A stretch of DNA of 64,000 nucleotides from Bacteroidota bacterium. Lineage in GTDB: Bacteria; Bacteroidota; Bacteroidia; Cytophagales; Cyclobacteriaceae. Shown piece by piece: positions 36,181 to 43,432 of this stretch. The stretch covers positions 9,650-73,649 of the forward strand of contig JAEZGH010000196.1 of the NCBI GenBank assembly GCA_023417065.1, in the 5' to 3' direction. Under the pieces are notes generated by a model. The model did not search any database, was not told where the DNA came from, and saw only the letters and a list, made by a program, of their open reading frames with translations. The position numbers and the translations under genes are program-made. The stretch's first letter is position 1; each line of letters starts with the position of its first letter.

Positions 36181-36600
36181 ATGACGTCTTCGACAGACCG
36201 GCTGCTGAAATCCTTTGATATGCGCTCCACCCCGAGTCGCCTGGAAATTCTTACGCTTTTCCTGAAAACGCAGTATGCGCTTTCGCACGGCGACATCGAA
36301 AAAGAGGTGAGCAACACGCTTGACAGGGTGACGGTATACCGCACGTTGCGGACATTTCTCGACAAGGGGTTGATCCACAAAGTATTGGATGACGAGGGCA
36401 GTTTAAAATACGCGTTGTGTACGGAAGCGTGTTCTTCAGCCGGGCATCACCACGACCACGTACACTTCAAATGCACCGTCTGCGGCCAGACAAATTGTCT
36501 CGATATTGAACTTCCCGGCCTCCGGCTGCCAAAAGGTTACAGACCGCAGGAAATCAACATTCTGGTTCAGGGAATATGCGAAAGGTGTTCGGCAGCCTAA
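36181..36600 (+). CDS. Fur-family metal-dependent transcriptional regulator
   Basis: 139 aa. The winged helix (about 10-80) includes RVTVYRTLRTFLDKGLIHK (about 43-61). The metal region shows HHHDHVHFKCTVC (about 84-96) and GICERC at the C-terminus (about 132-137), giving two CxxC pairs for the structural zinc and a His-rich site for the sensing metal. Fur, Zur and PerR share these traits, so the metal cannot be named. It starts 6 nt after the ABC transporter stop and may be co-transcribed. It is the only Fur-family regulator in the window and is a candidate for binding the operator-like repeat at 46770-46786. Confidence 0.9.
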   Translation: MTSSTDRLLKSFDMRSTPSRLEILTLFLKTQYALSHGDIEKEVSNTLDRVTVYRTLRTFLDKGLIHKVLDDEGSLKYALCTEACSSAGHHHDHVHFKCTVCGQTNCLDIELPGLRLPKGYRPQEINILVQGICERCSAA

Positions 36601-36635
36601 CCGGATAAATTCCTGTTAATCGTCAATATAATTCA

Positions 36636-36669
36636 TTTGCCTTTCATTTTTGGTGTGATAATATATTTG
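36636..36669 (+). promoter_or_regulatory. Promoter of the terC-like gene
   Basis: TTTG at 36636-36639 and TATATTTG at 36662-36669, 22 bp apart, match the Bacteroidota -33/-7 consensus. The leader to the proposed TTG start at 36746 would be about 70 nt. Confidence 0.6.
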
Positions 36670-36745
36670 TAGTTTTGAGATTGTGGGAAGTAGATGGCAT
36701 CGATTGAATGCATTGATTTCCCTTGAATAAACGCTCTAACCGCAC

Positions 36746-37792
36746 TTGCTTTTTTTGCAAAACATACCTGCGATTTCACTTTTTACGAATCTGAGCGAAA
36801 GGGAAACGATTCTATTCGGAGTATTTGCCGCGATCATAATCGTATTTTTAGCCGTTGACCTGGGGATTTTCAACAAGAAGGCACACAAGATTTCTGCGAA
36901 ATCGGCCTTGTATCAATCAATCTTCTGGGTTGCCATCAGTGCCGCTTTCGGGTATCTGATCTACATTGAAGGCCCTTACGAGCATGTCGTTTCCGGAAAA
37001 GTAGAAATCCTCACCGGGTCAGATGCCGCCGTGCTTTACTTCTCCGCCTACCTTACGGAGAAAGCTCTTTCAGTTGACAATATTTTTGTAATTCTGCTCA
37101 TCCTGAAGTACTTCAAGGTGAAGGAGGAGTATTTTCACAATGTTCTTTTCTGGGGTATTCTGGGGGCTATCGTATTCCGTGCGGTATTCATTTTCGTCGG
37201 AGCATACCTTATCCATCAGTTCCACTGGCTGCTGTACATCTTCGGTGTATTCCTGATCTATTCCGGAATCCGGATCTATTTCGAGGACGATGACGAGAAG
37301 ATTGAGCCCGAAAAGAATCCGATCATGCGATTCTGCCGCAAGTATCTTCCTATCACAAAGGAAGACTCCGACGGCAAATTCCTGCTAAGGAAAGATGGTA
37401 AGCTTATGTTTACGCCGCTTTTCCTGGTGATTGTACTGATTGAAACAACGGACCTGATTTTCGCTGTTGACTCTATTCCCGCTGCGTTTGCCATAACACA
37501 GAACGAGTTTCTCATTTACACGTCAAACATATTTGCGGTAATGGGTCTGCGTGCGATGTTCTTCCTCCTTGCCGGAATAATCGACAGGTTCTACCTGCTC
37601 CAGAAGGGGTTGAGCATAATTCTGTTCTTCATCGGCGCGAAGATGCTTCTTGAAATCTTTGATATTGACATCGGTGTATACGCGTCGTTCTCGGTTATTA
37701 TTGCCACGTTGACGCTCTCGATTATTTTCTCTGTCATCGTGCCGAGAAAGCAATCACAGGATGAAAAGGAAACGCATTCGCCGGAGTTGTAG
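36746..37792 (+). CDS. TerC/Alx-family integral membrane protein
   Basis: 348 aa. About nine membrane helices. Family motifs include FSAYLTEKALSVDNIFV (about 91-107) and FLVIVLIETTDLIFAVDSIPAAFAIT (about 225-250), with the acidic residues that line the proposed metal path. TerC/Alx proteins export Mn2+ or give tellurite or alkaline-pH phenotypes. The frame has no ATG near its start; TTG at 36746 (or 36755) is used. It is convergent with a TerB-like protein, stop to stop with no gap, and TerB and TerC are classic partners in tellurite-resistance loci. Confidence 0.88.
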   Translation: MLFLQNIPAISLFTNLSERETILFGVFAAIIIVFLAVDLGIFNKKAHKISAKSALYQSIFWVAISAAFGYLIYIEGPYEHVVSGKVEILTGSDAAVLYFSAYLTEKALSVDNIFVILLILKYFKVKEEYFHNVLFWGILGAIVFRAVFIFVGAYLIHQFHWLLYIFGVFLIYSGIRIYFEDDDEKIEPEKNPIMRFCRKYLPITKEDSDGKFLLRKDGKLMFTPLFLVIVLIETTDLIFAVDSIPAAFAITQNEFLIYTSNIFAVMGLRAMFFLLAGIIDRFYLLQKGLSIILFFIGAKMLLEIFDIDIGVYASFSVIIATLTLSIIFSVIVPRKQSQDEKETHSPEL

Positions 37793-39055
37793 CTAGGTTG
37801 CGAAAACGCTCTTCGGCAGGATCTTCATCAGTATCGGCAGCGTCAGAAATTTCTGCGGCAGCGAAGTGACTGCAAATGTTGGAACACTTCTGAGAATCTC
37901 AAGTAACCCGGTCCTTATGCGCTCGTTTTCATCGGGTGAAAGCTCCTGCGTTCTGCCTTTGCGGATCAGCGAAAACAACTCATCGCGATTGCGCAGGTCG
38001 CGGGCAATCCACGATCTGTTCTTCTCAACCAATTGACTCACCCTGTCGATATAGCGTTGACTCACGTCTTCAAACGTCTTCTGAGAATCCTGCAGATGTT
38101 CCAGGTAGCTCCAGTTTTCCAGCACGAAGCCTTCGATGGATACCATGCTGCTCATCAGTTCATCCTCGGTAAAGTCAAAGTACCTGCAAAACGCCTTAAG
38201 AAATTCGATCTCCTCGTCTTCAACAAGTTTGTCCGCCCAAATGGTGAGGATCGCGATTTCAAGGAAGAACTTCTTAAGTATCCACGAATTTTCGGTTGGC
38301 AGATTAATGTCTTCTATAGCGATACCTTCTGCGAAAATGCGCATAGCCTCGCGTTTGCGTTCCGACGGAAGTTCTGTCGTTTGGAGGAAGAACTCAAAAA
38401 GTCTCTGTTCTTCCGGTGCGATAACTTTGTTTGCATGAGCCGCAGCGGCGATGACTTTCACCATTGAAAAGCGCAGCTCATCGCGTTCATAGCGGAAGAA
38501 GTCGGCGACAATCTTATCGGCGTTTGTGTGAATCCACTGACCGAAGATAAACACGTCGAGGAAGAGCAGACTGTTATGGAAGAACGTCGTCCAGAAGTTT
38601 CCCTGGTAGGTGGCGGTGTGGTTGATTCGCTTTTCGAGAATCTTTTCCGCGACTTCGAGTGCAGACTTTTTCCTACCGAAGAATGTCTTCGCGGGTATCG
38701 AGATTTCAGGGAAGATATTGTTGTAGAAGTTGCCGATGCTTTCGACGGTTTTCATGATTGCCTCTGTAAACTCGTCTTCACTTTGCACGGGCTTTTCATG
38801 AAAGAGCAGTGAGCTGCTGATCAGGCTTTCGGCAAGCAGAATCTTCATCCTGTCGCGTTCACTCCACGTACCGTTGTGAGAGCTGTCAATCACGGAGAGC
38901 GATTCACCATACATCAAACCCGTAGGTTGAACGAGACGATACAGGGAGTAATCGGGATGGGAGGATTTGTGCTCCGTTTCAGAGGCAAGCCCGAGAAACA
39001 AATTCTTGCGATAGTCAAGATATGCTTTGAGCCATCCTTTGTCGTGCGGGGTCAT
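37793..39055 (-). CDS. TerB-like domain protein
   Basis: 420 aa, soluble, no signal peptide. Two helical TerB-like units are suggested by KVIAAAAHANKVIAPEEQRLFEFFL (about 196-220, by position) and IAILTIWADKLVEDEEIEFLKAF (about 262-284), each with the 'A-x-x-D/N-K-x-x-x-x-E' pattern of acidic helices that bind divalent metals in TerB. The N-terminal 170 residues contain no motif I know. It may sense or buffer a metal and interact with TerC at the membrane. The call rests on repeat pattern and context and needs a profile search to be firm. Confidence 0.65.
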   Translation of the reverse strand: MTPHDKGWLKAYLDYRKNLFLGLASETEHKSSHPDYSLYRLVQPTGLMYGESLSVIDSSHNGTWSERDRMKILLAESLISSSLLFHEKPVQSEDEFTEAIMKTVESIGNFYNNIFPEISIPAKTFFGRKKSALEVAEKILEKRINHTATYQGNFWTTFFHNSLLFLDVFIFGQWIHTNADKIVADFFRYERDELRFSMVKVIAAAAHANKVIAPEEQRLFEFFLQTTELPSERKREAMRIFAEGIAIEDINLPTENSWILKKFFLEIAILTIWADKLVEDEEIEFLKAFCRYFDFTEDELMSSMVSIEGFVLENWSYLEHLQDSQKTFEDVSQRYIDRVSQLVEKNRSWIARDLRNRDELFSLIRKGRTQELSPDENERIRTGLLEILRSVPTFAVTSLPQKFLTLPILMKILPKSVFAT

Positions 39056-39114
39056 TTTCGGGGAATGTAAGAAGATGAAATTACAGAATTGTAATCAAAT
39101 TCCGCCGGGACTGT

Positions 39115-39630
39115 CTAAAAATTGTCCTTCCACCCTTTTTCCTCCAGCGTTTTGACGGCGAGTTCTACTTTGTTTTTTAGCGAGGTCTTAAACCGTTCCA
39201 GGTCCTGCTGGACGCGTTCATCTGATGTTCCGATGATCTGCGCAGCGAGGATGCCCGCATTTTGGGCTCCATCGAGAGCCACGGTTGCTACAGGCACTCC
39301 TGATGGCATTTGAAGTATGCTTAGCACTGAATCCCAGCCGTCGATGGAGTTTGATGATTTCACCGGCACGCCAATAACGGGAAGGGTAGTAAGCGATGCA
39401 ACCATGCCTGGCAAGTGGGCCGCGCCACCGGCTCCGGCGATGATCACTTTCAATCCCCGTTCGCGGGCTGTAGTTGCGAAATCCACCATTCGCAGGGGCG
39501 TGCGATGGGCTGACACGATAGTGATCTCGTAGGAGACTTTCAGCACATCAAGAATATCCGCAGCGTCCTTCATAATACGAAGGTCCGATTGGCTGCCCAT
39601 GATGATTCCTACAACCGGTTGGGTTTTCAT
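39115..39630 (-). CDS. purE: N5-carboxyaminoimidazole ribonucleotide mutase
   Basis: 171 aa, class I PurE length. Seen are the CO2/phosphate loop GSQSDLRIM (13-21), SAHRTPLR (about 40-47) and GAGGAAHLPGMVAS (about 66-79). It rearranges N5-CAIR to CAIR in purine synthesis in the cytoplasm. The start ATG overlaps the purK stop by 4 nt, so the two steps are translationally coupled. Confidence 0.96.
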   Translation of the reverse strand: MKTQPVVGIIMGSQSDLRIMKDAADILDVLKVSYEITIVSAHRTPLRMVDFATTARERGLKVIIAGAGGAAHLPGMVASLTTLPVIGVPVKSSNSIDGWDSVLSILQMPSGVPVATVALDGAQNAGILAAQIIGTSDERVQQDLERFKTSLKNKVELAVKTLEEKGWKDNF

Positions 39631-40766
39631 AGTGAAATTACTTTAAGGGTCTGTTTTACAAATTCGGTATTTTGTCTGAGTGTGGCGACGTCGTCACCAA
39701 CGATGGTAACGTGCCCCATTTTCCGGAACGGCTTGGTGATCTCTTTCCCGTACAGGTGAACATGTATACCTGCGCGGCTTACGACCTCCCGGAACCCCTG
39801 ATAACAAGCCGGGCCTTCGTATCCAGGTTCGCCGAGGAGGTTTACCATTGCGGCTGGTTGAACCGTGTCGGTATCGCCCAGAGGAAGATTGAGGATTGCG
39901 CGGAGGTGTTGCTCGTACTGTGACGTGATGTTGCCTTCGATGGTCTGGTGACCACTGTTGTGAGGTCGCGGTGCAATCTCATTTACGAGTACGTCGCCTG
40001 TTTTAGTAACGAACATCTCAACAGCAAGCAGTCCGACCATGTCGAGTTTGCTGATGATAGTTCGCGCAATGTCTTCGGCGCGCGTGGCAACTTCAGAAGT
40101 TACTTCAGCCGGAGAGAAAAGATATTCGACGAGGTTTTGAACGGGATGGAAAACCATCTCCACCACTGGGAAAGCTTTGATTTCGCCGGCTTCATTTCGC
40201 CCGACGATGACGGCGATTTCCTTTTCGAAATCGATGAGTTTTTCAAGAAGGCCGGGAGCATCAAAGGCACCTGTCAGATCATCCTTTGTCCGGAGGATTT
40301 TTACACCGCGGCCATCGTATCCTTCACGCCCAAGTTTGTTCACGGCAGGGAGAAAGGCGGCGTGTTTCCTGACGTCGTCGGCGTTTTCCGTGAGAATGAA
40401 TTCGGCGGTAGGGATCGCGTTTTCTTTGTAGAACGTCTTTTGCACGCGCTTGTCCTGAATGAGTTCGATCACTTCAGGCTGGGGATAAACCTTTTTGCCC
40501 TGACGGGCGAGGTCCTTGAGTGCAGCGACGTTTACGTTTTCAATTTCAATGGTGATGATGTCGCATCCCTGACCAAACTTCATGACCGTGTCATAATCGG
40601 TGAGTTTGCCGTGTGTGAAATCAGCAAGGCGCGAACAGGGCGCGTTTGCGTCGGGGTCGAGGACAGCAAAGGGAATGTTGAAATCAATACCAGACTGGAT
40701 CAGCATTCTGCCGAGTTGTCCACCTCCGAGGATGCCCAGTTTGAAATTCTGTTGGAATGTTTTCAA
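39627..40766 (-). CDS. purK: N5-carboxyaminoimidazole ribonucleotide synthase
   Basis: 379 aa. An ATP-grasp enzyme: the N-terminal Rossmann-like domain begins KLGILGGGQLGRML (about 9-22); the ATP-grasp core includes LKFGREGYDGRGV-like KLGREGYDGRGV (about 145-156) and the metal-binding ending VNEIAPRPHNSGHQT (about 265-279). It makes N5-CAIR from AIR, bicarbonate and ATP. The first codon is TTG (40764-40766); no ATG or GTG lies between it and the conserved glycine loop, so TTG is used. It couples to purE by a 4-nt overlap. Confidence 0.95.
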   Translation of the reverse strand: MKTFQQNFKLGILGGGQLGRMLIQSGIDFNIPFAVLDPDANAPCSRLADFTHGKLTDYDTVMKFGQGCDIITIEIENVNVAALKDLARQGKKVYPQPEVIELIQDKRVQKTFYKENAIPTAEFILTENADDVRKHAAFLPAVNKLGREGYDGRGVKILRTKDDLTGAFDAPGLLEKLIDFEKEIAVIVGRNEAGEIKAFPVVEMVFHPVQNLVEYLFSPAEVTSEVATRAEDIARTIISKLDMVGLLAVEMFVTKTGDVLVNEIAPRPHNSGHQTIEGNITSQYEQHLRAILNLPLGDTDTVQPAAMVNLLGEPGYEGPACYQGFREVVSRAGIHVHLYGKEITKPFRKMGHVTIVGDDVATLRQNTEFVKQTLKVISL

Positions 40767-40826
40767 TGAGAATGTGAATAGGACGCCAAATTAAATAAAA
40801 ACCCCGAAAAGCATGACGGGCGTTAC

Positions 40827-42938
40827 TTACGAGAAGGCGTTGAATACGATGAAGGCGGAGACGTACGCCAGCACAGTCATGTACACCAATTGAATCATCG
40901 GCCACTTCCAGCCTCTGGTCTCGCGATAGACAACCGCGAGTGTACTCATACACTGCATGGCGAAGGTGTAGAACACCAGCAGGGACAGGCCTACTGCCGG
41001 AGTGAAACGAGGCTGACCGGTCACGGCGTCAACTTCTTCGCGCATGCGTTGTTTGATGGTGCTGTCGTCTTCGGCGCTGCTTCCGATACTGTATATGGTA
41101 GCCATAGTTCCCACGAAGACTTCACGAGCTGCGAATGAGGTGATGAGGGCGATACCGATTTTCCAATCGTAGCCGAGAGGTCTGATAACAGGCTCAATGG
41201 ATTTGCCGATGATACCGGCGTAGGAATTCTCAAGTTTAAGCGATGCGACGCGGTCTTCCAATTCTTCTTCTGACAGATCCGCGGGAGCAGTTTTCCGAAC
41301 TTCCTCTTCAGCGAGGTCCATGCGGTCGCCGGGGCCATAGCTTGCGAGTACCCATAGGATTATCGAGATCGCCAGGATGATTTTCCCCGCCTCAAAGACA
41401 AACGCTTTGGTTTTTTCGACGATGGTAAAACCTACGTTCGACCATTTCGGTACGCGGTAAGCGGGAAGCTCCATGATCAGGAAGCTGCGTTCTTTCACTT
41501 TGATGATGAGTTTCATCACCCACGCCGACGCAATGGCAGCGACGAATCCCAGCAAGTAGAGTCCCATCAGGGCAAGACCCTGAAGGTTGAAAAATCCGAG
41601 CACCTTTTCTTCAGGTACGATGAGCGCAATGAGTATCGTGAAGATGGGCAGGCGGGCGGAACAACTCATCAGTGGAGTGACCATGATGGTGATGGTGCGT
41701 TCCTTCCAGTTGTCGATGGTGCGTGTTGCCATGATTGCCGGAATCGCACAGGCAACGCCTGACATCAACGGAACAACACTCTTCCCGTTAAGGCCGAATT
41801 TGCGCATGATCTTATCCATAAGGAAGACAACGCGGGCCATATATCCCGATTCTTCAAGGATGGAGATAAAGGCAAATAGAATGGCAATCTGCGGAACGAA
41901 GATGACGATGCCACCGATGCCGGGGACAATTCCTTCTGCGATAAGACTTGCCAACGGTCCTTCAGGAAGTGTTCTGCCCAGGTACGAACTAAGTGAAGCA
42001 AAGGACGCGTCGATAAAATCCATCGGAACCGTAGCCCACGGAAATATCGCCTGAAAGATCAGGAAGAGTACTCCGAAGAAGATCACGTAGCCCCAAACTT
42101 TGTGGGTGACGATGCGGTCGATGAGTGTAGTATTTTTCTTCCAGGCGGGATCTGATGCTTTAAGTGTTATTGCAGTCAGCAGCGTCTGAATGTAGCTGTA
42201 CCGTTGTATTGTTTCTGCACCCTGAAACTTCCCCGGGAAGAATTGATGTTTTTCACGAATGCCGGCGACCTGGTTTCTTTTATCCTCGGGCAGGAACTTC
42301 AATGATTCGGGTTGTTCGAGGAAGAGGTACGCCTCGTAGTCGTTGTCGACGCCGAGTTGGTGCCTTAGTTCCTGAACGGGTTGTTCGACCTCTTTCCACA
42401 CCGGAAACACGGGTGTGGCAGCGGGTGCGTGCTGCTTCAGCAGTTCAGCTTTGAGTAACTCTATGCCGTCGCCTTTCCGGGCATTAACGGGCACCACGGG
42501 AACGCCCAGGCGTTTTGACAGTGTGTTGAGGTCGTAGCTTATTCCGGCCTTTGCCGCGAGATCCATCATGTTCAACACGAGGATCGTGGGCAGCCCCAGA
42601 TCGATAACCTGGGTAAGCAATAGCAGCCCGCGTTTCAGATTCGTGGCATCGGCAACTACTACGACTTTTTCAGGAGTCTGGGGTGAATTGTGATTAAGCA
42701 GGTATTCTGAAACGATGCGCTCGTCGATACTGCGTGGATATATGCTGTAAATTCCCGGGAGGTCGGTTATTTCGGCTGAAACGCCATTGCCGAGGCTGGT
42801 CAGGCCGGTTTTCTTATCGACGGTGACGCCGGGAAAGTTGCCGATCTTCTGATTCAGTCCCGTAAGGTGATTGAAGAGGGAAGATTTACCCGAGTTAGGG
42901 TTTCCAACAAGCGCAATTCGTAACCTGCTCCCCGACAT
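40827..42938 (-). CDS. feoB: Ferrous iron transport protein B
   Basis: 703 aa from the ATG at 42938 (the frame is open to 43067, but that part overlaps feoA in another frame). The N-terminal G domain has G1 GNPNSGKS (12-19), G2 in GVTVDKKTG, G3 DLPGIYS (about 56-62) and G4 NMMD (about 119-122). A helical GDI-like part follows, then about eight membrane helices with the two Gate motifs, for example ACAIPAIMATR. It imports Fe2+ across the inner membrane. Start and feoA stop overlap by one base (TAATG), so the two are strictly coupled. Confidence 0.96.
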   Translation of the reverse strand: MSGSRLRIALVGNPNSGKSSLFNHLTGLNQKIGNFPGVTVDKKTGLTSLGNGVSAEITDLPGIYSIYPRSIDERIVSEYLLNHNSPQTPEKVVVVADATNLKRGLLLLTQVIDLGLPTILVLNMMDLAAKAGISYDLNTLSKRLGVPVVPVNARKGDGIELLKAELLKQHAPAATPVFPVWKEVEQPVQELRHQLGVDNDYEAYLFLEQPESLKFLPEDKRNQVAGIREKHQFFPGKFQGAETIQRYSYIQTLLTAITLKASDPAWKKNTTLIDRIVTHKVWGYVIFFGVLFLIFQAIFPWATVPMDFIDASFASLSSYLGRTLPEGPLASLIAEGIVPGIGGIVIFVPQIAILFAFISILEESGYMARVVFLMDKIMRKFGLNGKSVVPLMSGVACAIPAIMATRTIDNWKERTITIMVTPLMSCSARLPIFTILIALIVPEEKVLGFFNLQGLALMGLYLLGFVAAIASAWVMKLIIKVKERSFLIMELPAYRVPKWSNVGFTIVEKTKAFVFEAGKIILAISIILWVLASYGPGDRMDLAEEEVRKTAPADLSEEELEDRVASLKLENSYAGIIGKSIEPVIRPLGYDWKIGIALITSFAAREVFVGTMATIYSIGSSAEDDSTIKQRMREEVDAVTGQPRFTPAVGLSLLVFYTFAMQCMSTLAVVYRETRGWKWPMIQLVYMTVLAYVSAFIVFNAFS

Positions 42939-43171
42939 TAATTCATAATTGAAATAGTAGCAGCTTCTTCCAGTCGCAGGGAGAGTTCGTAACCAGAAAC
43001 GCTGATACAGATTGGATCCCCAAGGGGCGCTGAGAAATTGAACTTTACCGGAGCTCCGGGCAGGCAACCCATTTCCATCAGTTTGATAGACAGATAATCG
43101 TCAGTAAAACCCGTCACAATCCCTACTTCCCCCGGCTGCATTTGCGCGACATTTCTACCCGTGGTTGCCAT
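42938..43171 (-). CDS. feoA: Ferrous iron transport protein A
   Basis: 77 aa. A small SH3-like fold with the pattern MQPGEVGIVTGFTDDYLSIKLMEMGCLPGAPVKF (about 11-44, by position), the FeoA hallmark. It is a cytoplasmic partner of FeoB. Promoter at 43203-43233. A Fur-like operator is not obvious next to it; the T/A-rich stretch TTAATTAGATTAATTTTAA at 43176-43196 could be one but is not a clean palindrome. Confidence 0.93.
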   Translation of the reverse strand: MATTGRNVAQMQPGEVGIVTGFTDDYLSIKLMEMGCLPGAPVKFNFSAPLGDPICISVSGYELSLRLEEAATISIMN

Positions 43172-43202
43172 CAGTCCTTAATTAGATTAATTTTAAACAA
43201 GG

Positions 43203-43233
43203 CAAATATATGGGTGGTTCCTTTGGATTCCAA
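43203..43233 (-). promoter_or_regulatory. Promoter of feoAB
   Basis: On the minus strand, TTG (forward CAA at 43231-43233) and TATATTTG (forward CAAATATA at 43203-43210) are 20 bp apart, a textbook Bacteroidota promoter, 31 nt before the feoA ATG. Confidence 0.75.
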
Positions 43234-43267
43234 TGATTTATATCAGATTAAACCTCGAACAACACCT

Positions 43268-43432
43268 ATGGCAAAAAAGGATATAAAACAGGTAAAGAAA
43301 GACGGCAAGCGGTCGAAGAAGGCCAAACCTGCAGCTCCTGCGCCGCAGAAGGTGGAAGCCGAGAATGCCTCCGAAGACTTCGGCGGGATGAACATGGACA
43401 ACTTCCGCCGGAACCTGGGAGGATGTGGCTAG
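43268..43432 (+). CDS. Small basic/acidic conserved protein (54 aa)
   Basis: 54 aa from the ATG at 43268. A Lys-rich N-terminus (MAKKDIKQVKKDGKRSKKAK, 1-20), an Ala/Pro linker, and an acidic C-terminal part with GGMNMDNFRRNLGGCG. No membrane segment. I think such short proteins recur in Cytophagales, but I do not know a function; the basic start suggests nucleic-acid or ribosome contact. It lies alone between feoAB and murF-alr, divergent from feoA, and its end overlaps the convergent murF-alr stop by 4 nt. Confidence 0.6.
   Translation: MAKKDIKQVKKDGKRSKKAKPAAPAPQKVEAENASEDFGGMNMDNFRRNLGGCG

Noticed and set aside
39948..40769. Plus-strand frame of 273 codons over purK
   Set aside because: Shadow of purK; purK motifs are clear on the minus strand.
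42939..43067. N-terminal extension of FeoB
   Set aside because: The extra frame overlaps feoA in another frame, and the family start and TAATG coupling place the true ATG at 42938.
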